A stretch of DNA of 64,000 bases from the NCBI GenBank assembly GCA_016648135.1, contig JADDOH010010142.1, positions 62,001 through 126,000 on the forward strand. The letters are read 5' to 3'. The DNA comes from Agrypnia vestita (lineage: Eukaryota > Arthropoda > Insecta > Trichoptera > Phryganeidae). The translations under genes were made by a program, and so were the position numbers. Positions within the stretch are counted from its first letter, which is position 1. Every line of letters begins with the position of its first letter. Under the pieces are notes generated by a model, which saw only the letters and a list, made by a program, of their open reading frames with translations, searched no databases and was not told where the DNA came from. Shown here piece after piece: positions 61,401 through 64,000 of this stretch.

Positions 61401-63695
61401 AATCGGTCGGAAATCCAAAGCAATTTTTCTCAAAACTTCTTTCATTTTGTATCACATTTTGTATGGAGTGATATCAAATTATAAATTATTCATTATGTTC
61501 CCTACATTTTAAATAATTACATTTCTCTGAAATGAATCGCTCCTGACCGAAAATAGTTTGAGCGTGTAAGACGGACTCTTCGGAAATCAACCTAAACAAA
61601 AATTTTATAGCCACAAAGCGCGGGTACACATTTTCAGACTTAGTTGACCTGGGAGCCTACATGCCTATTATGTTGTGCGGAGAATGTGAACTTCGTTCAT
61701 CTTATAATCACTCACTGTAGTATACTTATATTGTATAATGTATTAATATTTTATTTCAATGTATCATTGTAAACCGTCATTCTGACCTGTCGATAGTCTT
61801 TAAATTAAAAAATAAAAAATAAAAATAAAAATGAAACAAATTAAATTATTTGAGTAAACCAAAAATATTTTAGAATTGAATAAACTTTTTTGCGCACATC
61901 AAATTTGCATGAGAAGCTTACCGAACCCAGTATTATCCTACTGAAGCTGTTTTATGTTCGGCTTACCTTCAGGTTACAAATTGACTGCAGTTTTTTTTTA
62001 TAGAGTTGCGAACATGGAATACGTGTCCCATCAATATTCTTACTATTTTCAAATAAAGTTAAACGCTTGTGCTTGAAAATAGGACTAACTTGCTGGTCGC
62101 TCAAACCACCGACCGTTGGATCACTAGGCGAAAGTCATAGTTATAATCAATTCTACAAGCTAAAACTTTTTCAATGTGTATTCTTTAATTACTTTGTGCA
62201 TTTTTACAGTTTGTATTATTTTGAAGGGATTGGTTATCTGTTAACCTGTTACAGGCAGCGTCGTGTATACACAACGGAGCGCGTACTGAATGCACGGCTC
62301 GGGCACAGAACAGATTAAGCGACCAAATTGAATATTATTTAGGTGAATTATTACTGATAACGTTTAATTAATTGCTAAAATATATTTGTTTATGTTTATA
62401 TTAGTTTGAATCTATAAAGATTTGCTATTTTAAGATAACTCTTTGACCAATGCCTTTATAAAACATTGTAAGTATCTGAGAAGAAATCCTTGACAATATT
62501 TTAAGAGAAATCAAATTCAAATAGCGAAGCAATAAAATAATTCGCCTCTTATAAAGTAATGGATTCATAATCATGTAGAACAGGGCTCTGAAACTTATTA
62601 ATTACATGAAAACATTGCCATGCTTTTTAAAATATGTTATATATACAATATATTTATAATATATGAAGATCCCATGGCAAGAAGTTGTTAACTAACATTC
62701 AAGTCATTTTGAGATAATTAGACATTTGCATTTCGCCTTTGAAAAATATGTTTTATTGCTAATTCAAGACTAATTTTTATTGATTAATTTCACTAAAATA
62801 TCAAAAAAGTATTTACAATGTAAAAAAAACGCATTTATGCACAAAAAAAAAATATAATTTTCCCTAAAAAAATGTTATTAACAACCATTTTTTCGCCTCT
62901 GGAACTCATTTTTAATAGAATAACACCTTTTTAAAATTGGTAAAACACGAACATCAAACAACCCTTCAAAATCTATCCATTTTTACCATCCATTATCCAA
63001 AATTACAAAATACTAATGCATGTTAATTAATAATACAAAACATGGTATGCACCATTTAAAATTATTAAAAAATAATATATAAGTACATATTATAATAGTT
63101 TTCAAATAAAAACAAATATATGACAGTACTGCCAGAGTAAAATTTATATTAACAATAAATATTCCAATCAAATTAAAAGTGTTCATTTCATAATGATGGC
63201 ATGGACATGTTATTATTGAAGATAACATGTTCTTCCCATTAGTAACTGATTTGATTTTTATGAAAAAGTGTAGTTAACATGTTCATCCCTATGATTTGAA
63301 CATATTCTAATTATTTTTAAGTTCTGAACTTATTTCCAATAGAAAGAGCGTACATTATTTAGTTTAGAGGGCTTATTAACTCATTTTTGACAAAAATGTT
63401 AGTTAACAACTTCTTGCCAAGGGGTCTTCATATGTTATTATAAATACATTTCGGCAATAAATTAAAGTGTTAGTACACAATCTGAAAGAAAGAAAGCCAC
63501 AATGAAATGACAAGGCACTTACGGCATTCAACTGAACTTGCATAGCCGTCTGTGTGGAGGCGTTGCTTCCTGTACTATTGGGCTGTCGAATTGAAGAAGG
63601 GAGGATGTTAGAAAGAGGGCGCACGGCCCTCACCACCCCCACTCCTGATACGCTCGGTTGTCCCTGCTGCCCTATGCAGGGTAGGGTCATAGTAG
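34014..63695 (-). CDS. ph: Polyhomeotic, 14 downstream exons (Q-rich, HD1, FCS zinc finger, SAM)
   Basis: Exons in transcript order: 63695-63523, 58857-58718, 56150-56009, 54762-54666, 53194-53079, 47938-47462, 46921-46753, 43735-43484, 41540-41454, 40459-40347, 39112-39025, 37750-37615, 35152-35085 and 34405-34014. All phases agree; about 815 codons. The N-terminal two thirds are rich in Gln and Pro. HD1 reads MVKPNILTHIIDGFVIQEA. The FCS zinc finger has CHCGKPVVPPNKKFCSQSC (four Cys). The SAM domain starts KWNVEQVADFIRKIPGC and ends LGPALKIVASI. Polyhomeotic is a core subunit of Polycomb repressive complex 1 in the nucleus: its SAM forms head-to-tail polymers that cluster silenced chromatin, and the FCS finger binds nucleic acid. 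The 5' exons lie beyond 64000. Introns carry LINE, SINE and DNA-element copies. The gene converges on the PLEKHM2-like gene. Confidence 0.92.
35085..35152 (-). CDS. ph: polyhomeotic exon, linker between zinc finger and SAM
   Basis: It encodes KRSVPAKPSASALSQ and VDTVNQN. Acceptor TATTTTTAG, donor AACG|GTGAGT. Basic, then Ser/Ala-rich, with no fold expected. Phases join both neighbours. Confidence 0.88.
35283..35974. other. Intronic sequence of mobile-element character
   Basis: Richer in GC than its surroundings. It contains a promoter-like TATATAAG near 35767 and open but family-less frames on both strands at 35398-35660. An LTR or LINE 5' region is possible, but direct repeats at the ends were not found. 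Confidence 0.3.
35975..36640 (+). pseudogene. LINE reverse-transcriptase C terminus (L2/CR1-like), copy 1
   Basis: Reading across frames: IRRYLPSEAAHLLINAFVV, VDYCNGIYAGLPMFQLDRL, QSVLNAAARIIYG, ELHWLQFPERVEFKLC, then the intact frame 36281-36640 with FSERAFTVAGPKAWNSLPS and FKKRLKTRLF. The VDYCN...AGLP and WNSLP motifs define the polymerase thumb and tail of CR1/L2-type LINEs. Stops upstream show decay. Confidence 0.82.
36975..37530 (+). pseudogene. CR1-like LINE reverse-transcriptase C terminus, copy 2
   Basis: Two overlapping frames: 36982-37320 (LEYASQIWNPNFAKDLVLLE, NVQRRATKLPLGLKNL, RARGDFIETFKIL) and 37308-37526 (RFSCNPRKHALSNRVVNMWN, SLPEGVVSAASVNQFRNRLD). They are joined by one frameshift near 37310. 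The 3' end has an AATAATAAT tail. A different family from the copy just upstream. Confidence 0.85.
37615..37750 (-). CDS. ph: polyhomeotic exon: FCS zinc finger
   Basis: It encodes EMTHISEEVKCHCGKP and NKKFCSQSCSKKSQSK. The CxC...FCSxxC arrangement is the FCS finger of the polyhomeotic/PHC, Scm and L3mbt families. Donor TCAAA|GTAAGT, acceptor TTCATTTCAG. Confidence 0.93.
37797..37950. repeat. Foldback family C, truncated copy
   Basis: GGTTATTTAGAAAACATTAA then CCTCGCAGGACTATATTCCT and a shortened arm match the full copies at 26036-26550 and 56500-56990. Confidence 0.6.
37950..38905 (-). repeat. SINE (family 2) split by a DNA element
   Basis: The 3' tail (GAACACGGAATGCGTGTCGC) is at 37950-38011 and the tRNA-like head at 38789-38905, where the - strand reads AGTAGCTTGTTGGTGTAATG and GGCTCGAGTCTCATTCC (B-box-like). 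The 777-bp element at 38012-38788 separates them. The intact + strand relative is at 48080-48265. Confidence 0.75.
38012..38788. mobile_element. Non-autonomous DNA element D with terminal inverted repeats, copy 1
   Basis: Ends GAAGACCTCATGGCGAGAAG and CTTCTTGCCACGGGGTCTTC are inverted over about 28 bp including AGTTGTTAACT. It shares almost its full length with 62665-63429. No ORF. It inserted into an existing SINE. Confidence 0.8.
39025..39112 (-). CDS. ph: polyhomeotic exon
   Basis: It encodes VSRPVQEWLAERAQGSQELN and REEPAPKSP, joining HD1 to the zinc-finger exon. Acceptor TTTTTACAG, donor CCAG|GTACAC. Confidence 0.88.
39250..39876. mobile_element. hAT-type non-autonomous element with target duplication
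   Basis: Direct repeats GACATAGGA at 39242-39250 and 39876-39884 flank inverted ends with TGTGGCGAACCT and AGGTTCGCCACACCT. An 8-bp duplication with such ends is typical of hAT. The borders are fixed to within one base. No transposase inside. Confidence 0.75.
40347..40459 (-). CDS. ph: polyhomeotic exon: HD1 region
   Basis: It encodes SQIINLDKRLPKAMVKPNIL and THIIDGFVIQEASEPFA, the most conserved non-SAM segment of polyhomeotic proteins. Acceptor CCATTACAG, donor GCC|GTACGT. Confidence 0.93.
40790..41440. other. GC-elevated intronic block, probably mobile
   Basis: It contains TATATAAACAATAGAGG near 41075 and a run of TTGGACT(G/T) motifs between 41200 and 41310. It resembles an LTR or LINE 5' leader but has no defined ends and no recognisable coding sequence. 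Confidence 0.3.
41454..41540 (-). CDS. ph: polyhomeotic exon, Ser/Thr-rich linker
   Basis: It encodes NDVPMTSKSSTNKVISSTLT and PDPVPSSS. Acceptor AAATTGCAG, donor AAGTG|GTAAAG. Phase 1 before and after. Confidence 0.85.
42052..42735. mobile_element. LTR-like unit with inverted ends
   Basis: Ends TACTGTTACACA (left) and TGTGTAACAGTA (right) are inverted, and the symmetry extends outward (ATAAATAC / GTATTTAT). Inside, CTATAAAAACGG at about 42497 and AATAAATTCTG at about 42640 are spaced like a promoter and poly(A) signal of a solo LTR starting TGTTACAC and ending GTGTAACA. The outward symmetry is odd for an LTR, which should have direct target duplications. Confidence 0.45.
42910..43450. repeat. 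Interspersed repeat E, copy 1 (with internal palindrome)
   Basis: An inverted repeat (GAATATTTTGAGTTTGTCC and its complement) spans 42918-43060. Then comes GTGTAAAGTGATCACTTAAG and CCAGCCGGTAGGTCGTAAGC, shared with 53850-54260. No ORF. Confidence 0.55.
43484..43735 (-). CDS. ph: polyhomeotic exon
   Basis: It encodes ISEQGSFSARIPSSKSLEEL, EVAKVITEIASVAGGHYFAV and a Thr/Ser/Gln-rich end. Acceptor AATTTTGCAG, donor TTAC|GTAAGT. Low-complexity composition like the rest of the polyhomeotic linker. Confidence 0.85.
43890..44370. other. GC-elevated intronic block, unclassified
   Basis: It contains CGCCCCGCCCGCACCCGGCG near 43967 and a short frame after ATGGCAACTTCTGTTACG at about 44310. Mobile origin or an internal promoter are both possible; neither is supported further. 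Confidence 0.25.
44518..44696. repeat. Foldback MITE
   Basis: The left arm GACCTCCTTCCATTTAAG ... CAATCGAATTAGTATGT pairs with its inverted copy; the centre is near GTGTTTATGCCCG. About 179 bp, arms about 80 bp. Confidence 0.7.
45364..45515 (+). pseudogene. Penelope-like element GIY-YIG nuclease fragment
   Basis: The + strand reads SRVYEISCGDCDMKYIDQSS, then a stop, then EHRRGFVSNF and LDCHLN. The pattern VY-x-I-x-C-x-x-C...YI-x-Q-(T/S)-x-R...EH is the GIY-YIG endonuclease domain at the C terminus of Penelope-like retroelements (here GIY reads RVY and YIG reads YID). One in-frame stop and no reverse transcriptase upstream: a remnant. Confidence 0.7.
45605..45804. mobile_element. piggyBac-type MITE flanked by TTAA
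   Basis: TTAA at 45601-45604 and 45805-45808 enclose inverted ends CCCTTTGCACTCG and CGAGTGCTAAGGG. 200 bp, no ORF. Confidence 0.8.
46009..46536 (+). pseudogene. LINE reverse-transcriptase C-terminal fragment, open frame
   Basis: An uninterrupted 175-codon frame with LYSLYFAMVDSVISYGMSSY, IDKIKQLQLRFLKLMVDN, ILPIDQKVKYNVI and HNYATRS. The SYG motif and the H-x-Y-x-TR segment fit the polymerase tail of a non-LTR retrotransposon. 5'-truncated; the 3' end is A-rich. The open frame suggests a fairly recent insertion. Confidence 0.7.
46753..46921 (-). CDS. ph: polyhomeotic exon
   Basis: It encodes MDKEQQTSTVKEVVDKNLGE, IEMVKFSKPTLVLDQEEI and GASSSVTA. The ATG directly after acceptor TTGTCTAG is in frame with the preceding exon, so it is internal. 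Donor GCAG|GTTGTT. Confidence 0.85.
47462..47938 (-). CDS. ph: polyhomeotic large glutamine-rich exon
   Basis: 159 codons, phase 0 at both ends. It starts INQNDLISSQNPLQPPLNPM and is dominated by Gln, Leu and Asn (for example LNQQNQQINQQQLNQLPLQ). It ends in IPDATK. Such Q-rich stretches are typical of polyhomeotic N-terminal regions. Acceptor TTTTGTAG, donor AAAG|GTTATA. Confidence 0.9.
48080..48265 (+). repeat. tRNA-derived SINE (family 2), near-complete copy
   Basis: The head GCTTGTTGGTCTAGTGGTTA (A box) and GGTTTGAGCCTC (B box) precede a body ending GAATATTAATGTGACACATA and CTATGTACGCATC. It resembles a tRNA only in its promoter boxes. Confidence 0.75.
48270..49110. other. Intronic AT-rich sequence
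   Basis: A short fragment near 48725 (TAGCGGTCCATGCCCGGCAT) resembles the start of the repeat at 2605. Otherwise nothing is recognised. Confidence 0.35.
49117..49755 (-). pseudogene. mariner-type element remnant (FLJ37770/GVQW-like N terminus)
   Basis: The - strand begins MSSDNIKFCVKLGN and continues IRKIQQAFGDDAMNITDEE, the N-terminal helix-turn-helix region of mariner-type transposases. Further down, frames are broken. The far end reads GGTTCAATGTTTTTTGATCA, like a mariner terminus. No catalytic domain remains. Confidence 0.65.
49944..50160. mobile_element. Snapback repeat (family A, copy 2) with hammerhead-like core
   Basis: Exact 12-bp direct repeats CTATATTGTCTG at 49932-49943 and 50161-50172 flank it. 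After a leader containing TTAGGTTTTCACGGCC, positions 49977-50160 form a 184-bp palindrome with no mismatch that I could find, centred at 50068/50069. Each arm reads CCTGATGA, a stem (GGACCC, loop, GGGATCC), then GAAAC, matching the conserved hammerhead ribozyme core order CUGAUGA - stem II - GAAA. The expected cleavage triplet and stem I were not unambiguously placed. Confidence 0.7.
50304..50452. repeat. Short foldback MITE
   Basis: The left end CTAAGGCCCGGTTGTTTCAA and the right end TTGAAACAACACGGCCTAAG are inverted, with arms of about 60 bp (AAGTAAGC ... GCTTACTTTAATCC). No ORF. Confidence 0.75.
50567..50641 (-). CDS. Candidate extra (cassette) exon of polyhomeotic
   Basis: Acceptor TTTTTATCAG preceded by a pyrimidine-rich tract, donor CTGCAG|GTACTC, exactly 75 bp, phase 0 at both ends, and open (FMCGTVVSRLAPYVSEDN then LIFTDLQ). 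It would insert 25 residues between the 53079-53194 and 47462-47938 exons without breaking frame. It matches no polyhomeotic segment that I know, and nearby sequence is repetitive. It could be a real alternative exon or a chance match. Confidence 0.35.
51193..51884. repeat. Foldback element with repeated GCATGC motifs
   Basis: Ends GATACACATGCTTATTTAG and AAGCATGTGTATC are inverted. Within the first and last 170 bp, motifs such as GCATGCTTATTAGTGGCATG and its complement recur many times in both orientations. The centre (51320-51710) is unrelated and has no transposase. Confidence 0.65.
52320..52450 (+). pseudogene. Possible LINE 3' coding tail
   Basis: A short frame reads ADVESEAQNRKSWNLFC, resembling the D-(V/I)-E-x-x-A-x-(D/N)-R-x-x-W segment at the end of some LINE ORFs. 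Very short. Confidence 0.35.
53079..53194 (-). CDS. ph: polyhomeotic exon
   Basis: It encodes VAVSNISNTVPVMPINQNLQ, MNNLSAQQPLPMMQMQHS. Acceptor CTATTTTTCAG, donor TCG|GTAACT. Met/Gln/Asn-rich. Confidence 0.87.
53850..54260. repeat. Interspersed repeat E, copy 2
   Basis: It shares GAATATTTTGAGTTT, GACATCATTAATCAA, GTGTAAAGTGATCACTTAAG, TAGGTCGTAAGCCCTATG and CTACTTTCCC with 42910-43450. The orientation is the same. No ORF. Confidence 0.6.
54666..54762 (-). CDS. ph: polyhomeotic exon, Q-rich
   Basis: It encodes QQHQMGQQLTQQQLLVHYQN and NQSPHTQNKNMMG. Acceptor TTCTATTATAG, donor GATGG|GTATGT. Confidence 0.88.
54851..55137 (+). repeat. ACTAACCC/GGGAGT interspersed repeat, copy 3
   Basis: From AACTAACCCATAAAAACCAA to GAGTTAAAAGAAAGGGAGT. 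A near-complete copy. Confidence 0.7.
55176..55345. repeat. Short tandem repeat, ~58-bp units
   Basis: Units contain GGTTA(A/G)GTTAG, AACCACATATTAGC and TATTCTTATTT. Three to four copies, the last two nearly identical. Confidence 0.75.
56009..56150 (-). CDS. ph: polyhomeotic exon, Q-rich
   Basis: It encodes TLVIQSPGQGSSDHRSATPD, KNQMNKMLQQQQQAAMYQ and HQQAVLQNQ. Acceptor AAAATTTTAG, donor CCAG|GTTAAA. Confidence 0.88.
56500..56990. repeat. Foldback family C, full copy
   Basis: Arms with ATTCCTGCCTTGATTATGA and CTTTGATATTGCAT pair around a centre near CCAATTCCAATTGGAAT. It ends GCGAAGTTATTAATG and TTTTCCAAATAACC, the same terminus as the copy at 37797. Confidence 0.7.
57058..58070. repeat. 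Intronic minisatellite rich in TATCGATA
   Basis: Subunits of about 50 bp share GTAT(C/T)GATACTG, GGGCTTACAAAATATTTTC and ATAAAAAAATC. Part of the array has a higher-order period of 162 bp (GTATCGATAC at 57281 and 57443). Perfect TATCGATA occurs nine times (57232, 57282, 57395, 57444, 57561, 57687, 57703, 57752 and 58058). It lies between polyhomeotic exons 56009-56150 and 58718-58857. Confidence 0.85.
58718..58857 (-). CDS. ph: polyhomeotic exon
   Basis: It encodes AKQAKIRSKTVAGHTLNTPV, TQKQDAANQTNKVQLPNAP and VHHVPKQ. Acceptor CAAATTGTAG, donor CAACA|GTAAGA. Confidence 0.87.
59258..59471. repeat. MITE with ~35-bp terminal inverted repeats
   Basis: Ends CAGGGGCGTGCAGTGAGAAC and GTTCTCACTGCACCCGCTG are inverted, continuing into AAGAAGCGTGACTTTT. 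214 bp, no ORF. Confidence 0.75.
59929..60418 (+). repeat. ACTAACCC/GGGAGT interspersed repeat, two copies head to tail
   Basis: One copy spans about 59929-60185 and the next begins at 60190, with only AAAA between GGGAGTT and CTAACCC. The second copy lacks the last 50 bp. Confidence 0.7.
60474..61080 (+). pseudogene. LINE reverse-transcriptase C-terminal fragment
   Basis: The frame 60474-60827 has RRIGLGWAAFGKLKHLFENK, CLKRKIFDTCILPMLTYGLE and LRDKIRNEEIRRRTKFADI. After a frameshift near 60825 come RWAGHVARQED and TRWAPRH. These are the thumb and tail of a LINE polymerase of the type ending in LKW-x-WAGH-(V/I)-AR. A GAAGAAGAAG tract follows. Confidence 0.85.
61085..62005. other. Intronic AT-rich sequence, no feature recognised
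   Basis: Only short AT tracts; no motif supports a gene or a named repeat. Confidence 0.35.
62010..62160 (-). repeat. SINE (family 2), degenerate copy
   Basis: GAACATGGAATACGTGTCCC (tail) through AATAGGACTAACTTGCTGGT to GATCACTAGGCGAAAGTC and ACAAGCT (head) follow the same order as 37950-38905 without the insertion. Confidence 0.65.
62665..63429. mobile_element. Non-autonomous DNA element D, copy 2
   Basis: Ends GAAGATCCCATGGCAAGAAG and CTTCTTGCCAAGGGGTCTTC. Collinear with 38012-38788, same orientation, small indels only. ATAT flanks both sides. Confidence 0.8.
63523..63695 (-). CDS. ph: polyhomeotic exon, most upstream in the window
   Basis: It encodes MTLPCIGQQGQPSVSGVGVV, RAVRPLSNILPSSIRQPNST and QTAMQVQLNA. 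Acceptor GTTTTGTAG with two bases completing a codon from an exon outside the window; donor GCC|GTAAGT. Confidence 0.87.
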
Positions 63696-63743
63696 CTACA
63701 AAACAGCAAAATAAATCATTTATTACAATTGAGGTATGTATGT

Positions 63744-64000
63744 ACAGTCGAACTCGGTTATAACGAGCTCGGATATAAGGAGATCCCGGCTATAATGAGA
63801 AAAACTGTGAATTCATTTTGATTTGCACATATTCCCATACAATCGGTCTCGGCTATAAAGAGCGCGATTCCCGGATATATGGAGCAAATTTTAGAAACTC
63901 TGCAAACATATTTGCTTGGGTTACAGAAAAAAGACAAATACACACTCATAACAATGAACTTTTTCACATTGCTTTTAAAGCGGCTCGCACTTAATTAGGG
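63744..64000. repeat. pogo/Tigger-like element end, continuing past the window
   Basis: ACAGTCGAACTCGGTTATAA then GAGCTCGGATATAAGGAG and CGGCTATAA repeats are typical of pogo-type termini. The second end is not in the window. Confidence 0.5.

Overview
The window is nuclear DNA of an AT-rich arthropod, most likely an insect. It has spliced genes with GT-AG introns, a Polycomb-group gene of the polyhomeotic type, and dense LINE, SINE, piggyBac, hAT, mariner, pogo-like and Penelope-like remnants. The order of insect cannot be settled from the sequence. No bacterial-type genes, CRISPR arrays or functional tRNA genes are visible.

Layout. Two host genes point towards each other. On the + strand, 641-5845 holds the last nine recognisable exons (about 442 codons) of a PLEKHM2-like (SKIP/Prd1-type) protein, an adaptor expected to link small GTPases on lysosomes or vesicles to kinesin. 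Its 5' part lies left of the window. On the - strand, 63695 down to 34014 holds the last fourteen exons (about 815 codons) of polyhomeotic. They encode glutamine-rich segments, the HD1 region, an FCS zinc finger and a C-terminal SAM domain. Every exon junction keeps frame in both models, which is strong internal support. The 5' exons of polyhomeotic lie right of the window.

The 28 kb between the two stop codons (5846-34013) holds no recognisable host gene. It is a graveyard of transposons: pogo-like and piggyBac-type elements flanked by TTAA, hAT and mariner remnants, LINE reverse-transcriptase tails, tRNA-derived SINEs, tandem arrays split by insertions, several foldback elements, and a 1.3 kb near-perfect inverted repeat ending about 250 bases beyond the polyhomeotic stop codon. 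The polyhomeotic introns carry further copies of the same families, so insertion order can be read from nesting.

Most interesting: (1) a snapback repeat family, two copies each flanked by an exact 12-bp target duplication, one carrying a hammerhead-ribozyme-like core on both strands, with a Penelope GIY-YIG nuclease fragment elsewhere in the window; (2) the 1.3 kb hairpin-forming repeat beside the polyhomeotic 3' end; (3) a minisatellite in a polyhomeotic intron with nine perfect TATCGATA sites; (4) a possible extra in-frame 75-bp exon in polyhomeotic; (5) a basic C-terminal extension after its SAM domain. The two host genes have unrelated roles (vesicle transport and chromatin silencing), and nothing suggests they work together.
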